Source: DASZHJ01 sp035938015
GTDB taxonomy: Bacteria; Pseudomonadota; Alphaproteobacteria; ATCC43930; CGMCC-115725
DNA length: 53,980 bases
Reading direction: 5' to 3'
Assembly: GCA_035938015.1 (NCBI GenBank)
Contig: DASZHJ010000241.1
Span: forward strand, 1 to 53,980
Of the stretch, positions 42,717 through 51,735 are shown piece after piece. A program made the position numbers and the translations under genes. Position 1 is the stretch's first letter. Each line of letters begins with the position of its first letter. The notes under the pieces are model-generated. The model had not been told where the DNA came from. It made no database searches and saw nothing but the letters and a program-made list of their open reading frames with translations.

Positions 42717-43586
42717 TTAGAGCTGGCCCGCCTGAAAATCGCGGATGGCCTGGTGGATCTCGGCATCCGTATTCATGACGAAGGGGCCGTAGCGCGCCAC
42801 CGGCTCGCCGAGTGGGTGGCCCGCGACCACAAGCAGCCGCGCCGTGCTCCCGTCAGCGCGCAACACGACGCCGTCCCCATCGCCCAGAACCGCCAGCGTG
42901 CCCTTCGGCACGGCCGTGCCGTCCGCCCCAACCATGGCGGCGCCCTCGAAGACATAGGCGAAGGCCGCGTGACCCCCGGGGATTGGCACCGGCACCTCGC
43001 TCCCTGCCGGTAGCGTGATGTCGAGATAGAGCGGCTCGGTGGCCGCCGCGTCGATCGGCCCCTGCTGGCCGGCAAAGCGTCCGGCGATGATGCGCACACG
43101 CACGCCGTCGGCGAGCGTTGCCTCGGGGATGGCGCCCGGCTCGTATTCCTGGTAGCGCGGCTCCGTCATCTTGCTCCGCCGGGGCAGGTTGACCCAGAGC
43201 TGAAAGCCCTGCAGCAGCCCATGCTCCTGCTCGGGCATCTCGGAATGCACGATGCCGCGGCCCGCGGTCATCCACTGCACGCTGCCGGGCGTGAGCAGGC
43301 CCTTGTGTCCCTTGTTGTCCTCGTGCCGCACGCGGCCGGCGATCAGATAGGTGACCGTCTCGAAGCCGCGATGCGGATGCTCGGGAAAGCCGGCGATGTA
43401 ATCGCCGGGATTGTCGGAGCGGAACTCATCGAGCAGAAGAAACGGGTCGAGCTCGGAGAGACCGGGCTGGCCGATCACGCGGGTGAGGCGCACGCCCGCG
43501 CCGTCGCTCGCGGGCATGCCGCGGATCACGCGCGCCACTGCGCGCTGGGCGGAATCGGTCGAGGCAAGGAGCGCGGCATCGGCCAT
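42717..43586 (-). CDS. Pirin-family bicupin
   Basis: Cupin protein of 289 residues. The metal-binding N-terminal cupin has PEHPHRGFETVTYLI (two His) and GRGIVHSEMPEQEHG (His and Glu), followed by FQLWVNLP. The C-terminal cupin includes GHAAFAYVFEGAA. Bacterial pirins include quercetinase-like dioxygenases and interaction partners of metabolic enzymes; a specific role is not evident. Start ATG 43586 gives the usual length. Confidence 0.93.
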   Translation of the reverse strand: MADAALLASTDSAQRAVARVIRGMPASDGAGVRLTRVIGQPGLSELDPFLLLDEFRSDNPGDYIAGFPEHPHRGFETVTYLIAGRVRHEDNKGHKGLLTPGSVQWMTAGRGIVHSEMPEQEHGLLQGFQLWVNLPRRSKMTEPRYQEYEPGAIPEATLADGVRVRIIAGRFAGQQGPIDAAATEPLYLDITLPAGSEVPVPIPGGHAAFAYVFEGAAMVGADGTAVPKGTLAVLGDGDGVVLRADGSTARLLVVAGHPLGEPVARYGPFVMNTDAEIHQAIRDFQAGQL

Positions 43587-43650
43587 GGTCGGCACCTCCG
43601 GGATTGCCGGTGATACTATCGCACCCAAATGGGGTTATGCCCTGCCGGGA

Positions 43651-43863
43651 TCAACTGGATTTGAGCCCGCTTTCGGTATGCCTGCCCTGCGGTTGCGATC
43701 CGCGCGACGCCAGTTGCGCGATGACCCGACGCTTCTCGTCGGCGCTGAGACGTGGCCACTGGGCGATCTCCTCGATGCTGCGCGCGCAGCCTCGACAGAA
43801 ATGAGTGGCGGGATCGAGCGTGCAAACGCCGACGCAGGGCGAGACCGGTGCGCGATCGCTCAC
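43651..43863 (-). CDS. DUF1289 family small Cys-rich protein
   Basis: Protein of 70 residues with the DUF1289 pattern: SPCVGVCTLDPATHFCRGCA (four Cys, probably a metal site) and EEIAQWPRLSADEKRRVIAQ. Function unknown; a Cys-x-x-x-Cys...Cys-x-x-Cys site suggests Fe-S or zinc. The start is a GTG at 43863 whose GTGA overlaps the stop codon of the DUF4340 gene, so it is translationally coupled to the ABC cassette. Confidence 0.88.
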   Translation of the reverse strand: MSDRAPVSPCVGVCTLDPATHFCRGCARSIEEIAQWPRLSADEKRRVIAQLASRGSQPQGRHTESGLKSS

Positions 43864-44942
43864 TTCTTTTGCGGAAGCGGCACTGCGGGCGTGCTTTGGG
43901 CTCCCGTTGGTGGCGCCGGTGGCGGTTCCAGGAGATCGTCGACCTTGGTGCGGAGGGCGACCGCCTTGTAGGGTGCGATGCCATAGACCCAGGTCGACCA
44001 GCGCTGGTTCAGCGCGTCCGCTTCGGTCTTGACCTTGTCGTCGCCGCTGCCCGTGGCCGAGAGCCGGATCCAGTCGGTCTCGCCGAGCTTCGCCAGCTCC
44101 ACCTTGACCGCGAGGCCGTCGAAGGTCGTGTAGGTACCGGTGTTGACGCCGTCCTTTGGGAATGCGACATCGCTGGCAGCCTTGACGTCCGTGAGATCGA
44201 AGGCCTGCAGCACAGTCGCGGGCTCCACCATGCCCGTGCCGCTCTTGAGCTTGCGGTTCGGCGGTAGTTCCTTGACCGCGAATTTGTCCTCGGGCTTGTC
44301 GCGAGCGATGGTGAGCTTGGTGCCGTCGAGCTGCTGCAGCACCGCTTCCTTGGTTCGCGTCTCGGCGATGTCGACGATCCGCCGGTCGAGCCACTGCGCG
44401 ATGTCGCTGTCGAGATCGAGCGTGCCGCGCGCGAGCCAGGAGCGCGGCTCGCCCGGAAGCCGCACGTAGACGCCATCATTGCCGCCGCCGAGCTCGTCGA
44501 TCCGGCGCCGGCCCGCGATCACCGAGCCGAGCGCGCCGCCTTGCCCGTCGTAGATCTCGACCTGCGCCGACTGGCTCTTCTCGGCGCTGGGATCCTCGAC
44601 ATTGAGGCGCTTGTAGAGGCTGGGCTCTGCGGTCTTGGGCTCGACATAGGTGATCTCGGCGAGACCGAGCAACATCTTGCGCACCTTGGCGGCGTCCGCG
44701 GGATAGCCGCTCTTCTCCGCGACCGTCCAGGTGTTTCCCTGGCGCACGAAGCTCGCGGTGCCGCTGGACCGCTTCACGATCACCTTGCCGATGTCGCCGA
44801 GCTTGGCCGCGACTTGCGGGAGCACCGGTTTGCCCGCCCGCGGATCCGCGGGACCGGCGCCGCCGGTGAAAGATACCGCGGCTGCGGCAACGACGGAGAT
44901 CGTCGCCACCGCCATCAACGAGATCACGCCCTTGCTGTGCAT
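43860..44942 (-). CDS. DUF4340 domain protein of a Gld-type ABC cassette
   Basis: Protein of 360 residues with an N-terminal membrane segment (ISLMAVATISVVAAAAVSF) and a large, probably periplasmic part made of DUF4340 repeats (GNTWTVAEKSGYPADAAKVR, then DLTDVKAASDV). It ends in a Pro-rich tail. Members are encoded after GldG-like genes; the cargo is unknown. It follows the GldG-like gene by 22 bases. Confidence 0.83.
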   Translation of the reverse strand: MHSKGVISLMAVATISVVAAAAVSFTGGAGPADPRAGKPVLPQVAAKLGDIGKVIVKRSSGTASFVRQGNTWTVAEKSGYPADAAKVRKMLLGLAEITYVEPKTAEPSLYKRLNVEDPSAEKSQSAQVEIYDGQGGALGSVIAGRRRIDELGGGNDGVYVRLPGEPRSWLARGTLDLDSDIAQWLDRRIVDIAETRTKEAVLQQLDGTKLTIARDKPEDKFAVKELPPNRKLKSGTGMVEPATVLQAFDLTDVKAASDVAFPKDGVNTGTYTTFDGLAVKVELAKLGETDWIRLSATGSGDDKVKTEADALNQRWSTWVYGIAPYKAVALRTKVDDLLEPPPAPPTGAQSTPAVPLPQKK

Positions 44943-44964
44943 GGCTGCCGCTTTCTCCGCTCGC

Positions 44965-46920
44965 TCAGGCGTGCAGGGTCGGCCGCTTGCGCCGGTTGAT
45001 GCGCACTGCGCCCAGCACGACCGCGACGATCCCCACCAGGATCGGGATGAAGGCGATATCGAAGAACTCCAGCTCGGCCTTGAGGTGGTCGATGTCCTGA
45101 CGCAGCGCCCGCTGCACCACGCGCAGCTGCTGGCGCGTGCGCAGCATCTCGCCGCGGAAATTGTCGATCGCCTGGCTTTGCTCGGCGGTCAAGGTGACGG
45201 CTCCCTCCTTGTTCTGCTGGATGTCCTTGATCTTGTCCTCGGTGGCCTTGAGCTTGTCCTCGAGCGCCTTCTCGTTGGCGCGGTTCTGCGCCTCGGCGGC
45301 GCGCTGGATCCGGTCGACGACGACAAAGGGACGTGCCGCGGTGCCGCGGCTTCTCAGGCTGATCAGATCGTTGCCGCCCGCCAGCACTTCGAGGGCGTTG
45401 GCGACGAAATCGCCGTTGCTGGCGGTCGGCACCACGACCTGCTGGCCGAAGAAATCCGAGGTCTGCGCCCAGAAGCGATCATCGAGGACGTCGGTATCGG
45501 CGACCACGATCACGTTGATCGGCTGCTTCGCCTCTTTGAGTTGCGGAGTTTCGTCCGCTTTGGCCGGGTCGTCCTTCTTCGCGGCGTCGGCCGCCGGCGG
45601 AGCCTCGCTCGATTTCTGCTCCTCCTTGGGCTTGGGCGGGCCGTCGGGGAACGCGGTCTGGGCCGGACCGCTGATCCGCGCGGCGAGCGTGTAACGCTCG
45701 CCCGTCGGCTTGAAATCGTCGAGCAGGCCTGCGACGTCGGGCATGCCCTCGACCTTGTCGACCGGAATCTCCTCGGCGTCGGCTGAGGTCTGGATCAATG
45801 GCACGAAGCTGGTCTTGGCATCCTTGACAGGCTTCAGGACACCCGCGCTCGCCATGTTGATCTGGTCGAGATCGCCGGTCACGAGGTCGTCGTGATTGAG
45901 GGCGTTGTCCTTGAGCTGCAGCCAGGCGACGTAGTTGAGTGGCATCGGCGAGACGGAGCTGCCGATGTTGACCTTGCGCGCAGCCTGCCGGTCACCCACG
46001 ACGACCTTGGGCTCGAGCTCGACGCCCCAGGCCTTGAAGAGCGGCTCCAGGTTGCTGTCGCTCGGCCCGCCCGGCGGCGCATAGCGGTTGGGGTGCATCT
46101 GCTGGGTCTCGGAATGCGGATCGACGAACACCAACGCGCGTCCGCCGCCGAGCACGAACTGGTCGATGGCATAGAGCGTCTTGTCCGAGAGGCCTTGAGG
46201 ATGCGCGATCAAGAGCACGTCGATGTCGGGCTCGACCTTGTCGAACTCGGTGGAGATCGTGCGCAGCTCATAGAGCTGGCGCAGTTGGCTCACGATCGCA
46301 TAGGGACGGAGCGGCTGGCCCTGCAGCGCCGCCGCGAAATCTCCCTCCATCGGCAGCGCCGTCACCAGCCCGACCACGGTCTTCTTCGGTCGCGCGATCG
46401 AGTGGATCATCTTGGTGAGGTCGTATTCGAGGAAGCGTTCGCGTTCGGGCTGAAAGAACGGGATCAGCTCCTGATCGTCGGTGGAGTTGGTGGCAGCCAG
46501 TCCGAAATAGACTTTCTCGCCGCCCTGCTCGAGCGGCACGCCTTGGAGGCCCAGCGCTACCGCACGATCCTCGTCGGGCGAGAACGGCTCCGGGTCGATC
46601 ACCTGCAGATCGATCTTGCCCTTGGCGCGCGCGGCATATTCCTCCAGCGTCTCGCGCACGCGCTGGGCATAGATGCCGTAGGACGGAATCTCGTCGCCGA
46701 GCCGGCGCGAGAAGTAGTAGCGCAGCGTGATCGGCTCCTGGATCTCGGCGATGGTGCGCGCGGTGCCCTCGGAGAGCGTGTAGATCCGGCCCGAGGTCAG
46801 GTCGATGCGCGCCGAGCGCAAGACGTGGCCGGCGATCACGTTCACGGACACGAACAGCACCAACGCCGAAGCGAGGCTCAGAAGTGCCAGAGTGCGGCGC
46901 GAGAAGGAGGGAAAAGTCAT
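44965..46920 (-). CDS. GldG-like ABC transporter auxiliary protein
   Basis: Protein of 651 residues: an N-terminal membrane segment (LALLSLASALVLFVSVNVIA), a periplasmic ABC-transporter-type domain with YTLSEGTARTIAEIQEPITL and FVLGGGRALVFVDPHSETQQ, a Lys/Glu/Ala-rich insert (about 425-465), a coiled coil (about 550-620) and a C-terminal membrane helix (FIPILVGIVAVVLGAV). This is the GldG/DUF4350 architecture. It partners with the permease and ATPase encoded upstream. In non-gliding bacteria the substrate is unknown. Confidence 0.88.
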   Translation of the reverse strand: MTFPSFSRRTLALLSLASALVLFVSVNVIAGHVLRSARIDLTSGRIYTLSEGTARTIAEIQEPITLRYYFSRRLGDEIPSYGIYAQRVRETLEEYAARAKGKIDLQVIDPEPFSPDEDRAVALGLQGVPLEQGGEKVYFGLAATNSTDDQELIPFFQPERERFLEYDLTKMIHSIARPKKTVVGLVTALPMEGDFAAALQGQPLRPYAIVSQLRQLYELRTISTEFDKVEPDIDVLLIAHPQGLSDKTLYAIDQFVLGGGRALVFVDPHSETQQMHPNRYAPPGGPSDSNLEPLFKAWGVELEPKVVVGDRQAARKVNIGSSVSPMPLNYVAWLQLKDNALNHDDLVTGDLDQINMASAGVLKPVKDAKTSFVPLIQTSADAEEIPVDKVEGMPDVAGLLDDFKPTGERYTLAARISGPAQTAFPDGPPKPKEEQKSSEAPPAADAAKKDDPAKADETPQLKEAKQPINVIVVADTDVLDDRFWAQTSDFFGQQVVVPTASNGDFVANALEVLAGGNDLISLRSRGTAARPFVVVDRIQRAAEAQNRANEKALEDKLKATEDKIKDIQQNKEGAVTLTAEQSQAIDNFRGEMLRTRQQLRVVQRALRQDIDHLKAELEFFDIAFIPILVGIVAVVLGAVRINRRKRPTLHA

Positions 46921-46929
46921 GCCCGGCCC

Positions 46930-47664
46930 TCAATCCGCCTTCTTGAGGTCGACGATGATCGCATTGGCATAGAGAAAGAAGGCGATCACGGAGAGGAAGA
47001 ACACGGCGTCGCGCAGATCGATGACGCCGCGGATGATCGCGTTGAAATGCGTAAGGAAGCTGAACCCGGCGACGGTTGCCAGCACCGCCTCGGGCGCCCA
47101 GCCCTTGATGAAGCCCAGCACGATCGGCGAGCCGCTCACCGTGAAGACGAAGCATGCGGCCGCGGTCACCACGAAGGCGATCACCTGGTTCTTGGTGAGC
47201 GCGGAGAGGCAGGCGCCGATGGCGAGGAAGGCACCGGCCATCAGAAAGCTTGCGATGTAGCTGGCGAGGATCACGCCGTTGTCGGGGTGGCCGAGGTAAT
47301 TGACGGTGATCCAGAACGGCACCGTGAGGATCAGCGCGATCCCGGCAAACGCCCAGCTCGCCAGGAATTTTCCGATCACCGCCTCGGTCATGGAGATGGG
47401 CAGCGTCAGCAGCAGCTCGATCGTGCCGCTCTTGCGCTCCTCGGCCCAGAGCCGCATGGCGAGCGCCGGTATCAGAACGAGGTAGAGCCAGGGATGGAAC
47501 GTGAAGAAGGGCTGCAGGTCCGCCTGGCCGCGATCGAAGAAATTGCCCACGAAGAACGCGAGCGACCCGGCGAGCGCCAGGAAGATCACGATGAACACGT
47601 AGGCGAGCGGTGTCGCGAAGTAGCTGGCGAGCTCGCGGCGGACGATGACGGCGATATGGCCCAT
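46930..47664 (-). CDS. ABC transporter permease (GldF-like)
   Basis: Membrane protein of 244 residues with six predicted helices. VIVRRELASYFATPLAYVFI at the N-terminus and the central RKSGTIELLLTLPISMTEAV coupling loop mark the ABC-2/GldF permease type. It lies between the ATPase gene (14 bases) and the GldG-like gene (9 bases), so it forms part of one operon. Confidence 0.92.
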   Translation of the reverse strand: MGHIAVIVRRELASYFATPLAYVFIVIFLALAGSLAFFVGNFFDRGQADLQPFFTFHPWLYLVLIPALAMRLWAEERKSGTIELLLTLPISMTEAVIGKFLASWAFAGIALILTVPFWITVNYLGHPDNGVILASYIASFLMAGAFLAIGACLSALTKNQVIAFVVTAAACFVFTVSGSPIVLGFIKGWAPEAVLATVAGFSFLTHFNAIIRGVIDLRDAVFFLSVIAFFLYANAIIVDLKKAD

Positions 47665-47678
47665 TGGCGATGCCGCGC

Positions 47679-48611
47679 TCAGGCCGCCGTCGCGGTGACG
47701 GTGCGGAACACGTCATCGAGGCGTCCCCGCTCGACGCGGAGCCCCGCCACATCCCACCGCTCGGCGCGCGCGAGATCGGCCACATCCGCGACGATGGAGC
47801 GCCCGTCGCGCGGGAAGACCATCAGCGCTGCACCCTCGTCGTCGTCGGCGGGCTCGACCGCGAGCACGCCCGGCAGCCTTGCCAGGGCCGCCTCGACCCC
47901 GGTCGTGGGGCGGGTGACCTCGATCCGCACGGCGTTGTGATGGCGCGAGCGTTGGGCGAGCTCGCCTGGCGTGCCGTCCGCGACCACCCTGCCATTGGCG
48001 ATCACCACGGCGCGGCTGCAGACGGCGTCGACTTCCTCCAGCAAGTGCGTGGAGATGATGATCGCCTTTTCCGGCGCCAGCACGTTGATGAGCTTGCGTA
48101 CCTCGTGCTTCTGGTTGGGATCGAGCCCGTCCGTGGGCTCGTCGAGGATCAGCACCGGCGGATCGTGCAACAGCGCTTGCGCGAGGCCGACGCGGCGCTT
48201 GAAGCCCTTGGAGAGCGTGTCGATGGGCTGGGTCAGCACGCTTTCGAGCGCCGTACGCTCGATCGCGGTCCTGATCCGCTCGCGCGCCTCGGCGCCGCGA
48301 AACCCACGGATATGCGCCATGAACCGCAGAAAAGCGGACGGTGTCATGTCGGGATAGCAGGGGGCACCCTCCGGCAGATAGCCGATCTGGCGTTTGGCCG
48401 CGATCGGGTCGTCGGTTATGTCGGCGCCACAGACCACCGCGGTGCCCGAGCTCGGCGCCAGAAAGCCCGTGATCATTTTCATGGTGGTGGACTTGCCGGC
48501 GCCGTTGGGACCCAGGAAGCCCAGCACCTCGCCGCGCCTCACGGTGAGAGAGACGTCGTCCACTGCGAGGATCGATCCGAAATGTCTCGTGAGATGGCGC
48601 ACCGAGATCAT
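47679..48611 (-). CDS. ABC transporter ATP-binding protein (GldA-like)
   Basis: ATPase of 310 residues: Walker A GPNGAGKST at 34-42, signature TLSKGFKRRVGLAQALLHD, Walker B VLILDEPTDGLDPNQ, and the H loop ISTHLLEEV, followed by a C-terminal extension typical of GldA-like ATPases. The start at 48611 begins the conserved ISVRHLTRHFG. A TTG at 48650 has a good GAGGAG behind it and would add 13 polar residues. First gene of the cassette and divergent from the adenylate cyclase. Confidence 0.92.
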   Translation of the reverse strand: MISVRHLTRHFGSILAVDDVSLTVRRGEVLGFLGPNGAGKSTTMKMITGFLAPSSGTAVVCGADITDDPIAAKRQIGYLPEGAPCYPDMTPSAFLRFMAHIRGFRGAEARERIRTAIERTALESVLTQPIDTLSKGFKRRVGLAQALLHDPPVLILDEPTDGLDPNQKHEVRKLINVLAPEKAIIISTHLLEEVDAVCSRAVVIANGRVVADGTPGELAQRSRHHNAVRIEVTRPTTGVEAALARLPGVLAVEPADDDEGAALMVFPRDGRSIVADVADLARAERWDVAGLRVERGRLDDVFRTVTATAA

Positions 48612-48789
48612 CTCGTCCGGTTGCGCCGCGTCCGTCTTCTTGCTCGGCAAGGCTCTCCTCCGACCGCGTTCTGCGACGGCGCTCCGGGAAAAAACTTCGT
48701 GTGCGCCGGATTCGCCGCGCGCGGCGCTTATTTGCAACTTAAAACGGTGTAATGTGTCCGCGCGCGCGAGGCAAGGGCGGGGAAGGGGC

Positions 48790-50472
48790 GTGATCCGGCG
48801 GCTGCGCTTGGCTTCGGGGCTCGTCATGTTCGTCTACGTGACGACGCACTTCATCAATCACAGCCTGGGCCTCGTCTCGCTCGAGCTGATGGACCGCGCG
48901 CTCGAGCGCATCTACAAGGTCTGGGCCAGCGATCTCGGGACGCTTGCGCTCTATGGTGCCTTCTCGGTCCATTACTGTCTGGCGCTCTGGGCGCTGTGGC
49001 TGCGCCGCTCGCTCAAGATGCCGTTCGCCGAGGCGCTCCAGCTCGTGCTGGGCTTCTGCATTCCCTTCATCTTGACCGCGCATGTGCTGCACACGCGGGT
49101 CGCCGACACCTATTTCGGCGCCGACTTCGGCTACTATTCCACGCTGCTTTACAATTACTACGTGACCGATCTCTGGGCCGGGTTGCTGCAGCTCACGGTC
49201 CTGGTGATCGCCTGGGTCCACGCCGTCATCGGGCTCAGGTTCTGGCTGCGGCTCAAACCGTGGTACGAGCGCTGGCAGCCGCTGTTGTTTGCCTTCGCGC
49301 TGCTGATGCCGACCCTCGCGATCCTCGGCTACGCCGAAGGCGGCCGCGAGGTCCTCACCATGGCCGGCAATCCGGCGTGGGTCGCCGAGCTGAAGGCGGC
49401 GCACCCCAACGCCGCGCCCGAGGAAGTGGCGCTCATCGACGCGCTTATCGCCTGGGTGCGCGTCGGCTTCCTGGGCGCGCTCATCGCGGTCCTCGTGGCG
49501 CGCATCCTGCGCTGGCATTGGCAGCGCCGGCGCGGCGTCGTGCGTTTGACCTACCCGAGCGGCCGCCGGATCGAGATCGTGCCGGGCATCTCGGTGCTGG
49601 AGGCGAGCCGGCTCAACGGCATCCCGCACGCTTCCGTGTGCGGCGGCCGCGGCCGCTGCTCGACCTGCCGGATCCGCGTCTCGGGCGATGCCGACGCCTT
49701 GCCTCCGCCGGCGCCGGAGGAGCTCAAAGTGCTCGAGCGCGTGGGCGCCGCCCCCGATGTGCGCTTGGCCTGTCAGCTTCGCCCCGTGGGCGATCTCCGG
49801 GTGACGCCGCTGCTGCCGGCGACCGCGCAGGCGCGGGACGGCTTCCGGCGGCCGAGCTATCTCACCGGGAGCGAGCGCGAGATCGCGATTCTGTTCGCCG
49901 ACCTCCGCGCCTTCACCAAGCTCTCGGAGCAGAAGCTGCCCTATGACGTCGTCTTCCTGCTGAACCGATATTTCGCCGAGATGGGCCACGCCGTCGAGGA
50001 GGCGGGAGGCCGCATCGACAAGTTCATCGGCGACGGCGTGATGGCGCTCTTCGGCCTGGATCGCGGCGTCGAAGCCGGCTGCCGCGAGGCGCTCGCGGCG
50101 GCGCGGGCGATGTCCGAGCGCTTGACCCACCTCAACGAGACCCTCGCGCACGATTTGCCGGATCCGCTGCGCATCGGCATCGGGATTCATACGGGGCCCG
50201 CCATCGTCGGCGAGATGGGCTACGGCCGCGCCATCTCGGTGACTGCGGTCGGCGACAGCGTCAACACCGCAAGCCGCCTCGAGGGTCTCACCAAGACCTA
50301 TGGCGCTGAGCTCGTGGTCTCCGAGGCGGTCGTGGTGCGGGCCGGCATGGACTTGAGCGGCGCCGAGCGGCACGAGCTCGAGATTCGCGGCCGTATCGAG
50401 CGGCTCGCCGTGCGCACCCTCAGGAGCGCGCGGGAGCTGCCGGCGCAGGCGCGGGTGCCTTCCGCCGCTTGA
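48790..50472 (+). CDS. Membrane adenylate cyclase with cytochrome-b-like anchor and 2Fe-2S domain
   Basis: Redox-type class III cyclase of 560 residues. Residues 1-260 hold about six membrane segments with His residues placed as in succinate-dehydrogenase-type dihaem anchors (THFINH H20/H24, H61, H98/H101, H144). A ferredoxin-like domain follows with C284, C290, C293 and C328. The cyclase domain has metal Asp residues D371 (ILFADLRAF) and D415, with K411 and T485 at the purine-specifying positions, which predicts ATP rather than GTP. The GTG start (48790) is preceded by GGAAGGGG. The nearest described protein I know is Sinorhizobium CyaC, quinone-responsive with a dihaem anchor. Haem and cluster binding are inferred. 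Confidence 0.88.
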   Translation: MIRRLRLASGLVMFVYVTTHFINHSLGLVSLELMDRALERIYKVWASDLGTLALYGAFSVHYCLALWALWLRRSLKMPFAEALQLVLGFCIPFILTAHVLHTRVADTYFGADFGYYSTLLYNYYVTDLWAGLLQLTVLVIAWVHAVIGLRFWLRLKPWYERWQPLLFAFALLMPTLAILGYAEGGREVLTMAGNPAWVAELKAAHPNAAPEEVALIDALIAWVRVGFLGALIAVLVARILRWHWQRRRGVVRLTYPSGRRIEIVPGISVLEASRLNGIPHASVCGGRGRCSTCRIRVSGDADALPPPAPEELKVLERVGAAPDVRLACQLRPVGDLRVTPLLPATAQARDGFRRPSYLTGSEREIAILFADLRAFTKLSEQKLPYDVVFLLNRYFAEMGHAVEEAGGRIDKFIGDGVMALFGLDRGVEAGCREALAAARAMSERLTHLNETLAHDLPDPLRIGIGIHTGPAIVGEMGYGRAISVTAVGDSVNTASRLEGLTKTYGAELVVSEAVVVRAGMDLSGAERHELEIRGRIERLAVRTLRSARELPAQARVPSAA

Positions 50473-50528
50473 CCAAGAGCAATAGCCGGTGACGATTCCT
50501 TGCTGACATTGACGTGAGAGGTGGCTGC

Positions 50529-51236
50529 ATGGAGCGCCCGGAGATCCTCAGGCGTGAGATCAAGGTGCTGGTCTTCGACCAGTACGGCACCATCGTCGAC
50601 ATGCAGAAAGGCCTGACCGAGGCGGTCACGCCGTTCCTGGCGCGCAAGGGTTGGACCGGCGATGCCGGCAGCTTCGTCACCTGGTGGCGACGCACGCATT
50701 TCGAGAACTCGATGATCGACGCTCTGTGCGACCGCGGTCACACGCCCTACCGGCAGATCGGTCATCGAGCGGTGTCCTACGTAATGGACCGGTGCGGCAT
50801 AGCCTATACCCAGGACGAGGTGCGCTCGCTCGTCGCCGGCATCGAGGCGCTCAAGCCGTTTCCCGATGTGGTTGCGGCGCTTGAGCGGCTGCGGGGCGCC
50901 GGCCTTAAGCTCGCTATTCTTTCCAACGGCGATCGCGACATGCTCGAGGCTGCCGGGCCGCACATCGGCTTTCGCTTCGATCACGTGATCTCCGCCGAGG
51001 ACGCCGGCTATTTCAAGCCGCACTGGAAGACCTACGCGAGGGCCGAAGAGGTGATCGGCGCGGCTCGTTCGAGTTGCCTCTTCGTCGCCAATCACGCTTT
51101 CGATTGCATTGGCGCCAAGGCCTATGGCATGCGAACGGCCTTCATCGACCGCCGCAAGCGTCCGTTCGGCGAAACCCCGCACCAGCCGGACCTCATCGTG
51201 GCGAACTTCGCAGAACTCGGCTCGATGCTCTCGTGA
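50529..51236 (+). CDS. HAD-superfamily hydrolase, haloacid-dehalogenase type II-like
   Basis: Cytoplasmic hydrolase of 235 residues. Motif I reads VLVFDQYGTIVD (nucleophile Asp, with the Tyr-Gly-Thr of type II L-2-haloacid dehalogenases), motif II LAILSNGD, motif III Lys in AGYFKPHWKTY, and motif IV FVANHAFDCIGAKAYGM with N and D. The start at 50529 follows GAGAGG. The dehalogenase substrate pocket cannot be judged by eye; phosphatase activity on another substrate is possible. Confidence 0.87.
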   Translation: MERPEILRREIKVLVFDQYGTIVDMQKGLTEAVTPFLARKGWTGDAGSFVTWWRRTHFENSMIDALCDRGHTPYRQIGHRAVSYVMDRCGIAYTQDEVRSLVAGIEALKPFPDVVAALERLRGAGLKLAILSNGDRDMLEAAGPHIGFRFDHVISAEDAGYFKPHWKTYARAEEVIGAARSSCLFVANHAFDCIGAKAYGMRTAFIDRRKRPFGETPHQPDLIVANFAELGSMLS

Positions 51237-51252
51237 GGTGCGCCGACGCCAT

Positions 51253-51735
51253 CTAGAGCAGCCGTTCGATCTCCTCGACGATCTCCGGCGCCAGCGGCTT
51301 GACCGCGGAGGGCCAGGCGCCGGCGAGGCTGCCGTCGGGGGCGATCAGGTATTTGTGGAAGTTCCAGCGGGGAACCCCGGCGTCGCCGAGCTCGGCCTCG
51401 ATCCAGCGGTAGAGCGGGTGCGCCTCAGGTCCCACCACGCGCTCTTTGGCCGCGAGCGGGAACGTGACGTGATAGTTGGTCGAGCAGAACTCTTTGATCT
51501 CCGCAGCGGTGCCCGGCTCCTGCGCGCCGAAGTCGTTCGAGGGCACGCCCAGCACGACCAGGCCGCGCCCGGCGTAGCGCTGGTGGAGCTGCTCGAGCTC
51601 CGCGTATTGCGGCGTGTAACCGCAGAACGAGGCCGTGTTCACCACCAAGACCGGCTTGCCGCGATAGCGCTCGAGCGGCAGCGGCGCGCCCTCGATGGTG
51701 GCGAACGAAAAGCCGTGCGCGCTGCTCTCAGCCAT
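51253..51735 (-). CDS. Glutathione peroxidase family protein (thiol peroxidase type)
   Basis: Peroxidase of 160 residues. The catalytic Cys is C38 in VNTASFCGYTPQYAELEQLH, and WNFHKYLIAPDGSLAGAW carries the conserved Trp and following Asn. The second motif reads VPSNDFGAQEPGT in place of the common FPCNQFG, so the resolving Cys there is missing. As in most bacterial members it uses Cys rather than selenocysteine. It reduces peroxides with glutathione or thioredoxin. Its start overlaps the molybdoenzyme gene upstream by 8 bases. Confidence 0.93.
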   Translation of the reverse strand: MAESSAHGFSFATIEGAPLPLERYRGKPVLVVNTASFCGYTPQYAELEQLHQRYAGRGLVVLGVPSNDFGAQEPGTAAEIKEFCSTNYHVTFPLAAKERVVGPEAHPLYRWIEAELGDAGVPRWNFHKYLIAPDGSLAGAWPSAVKPLAPEIVEEIERLL

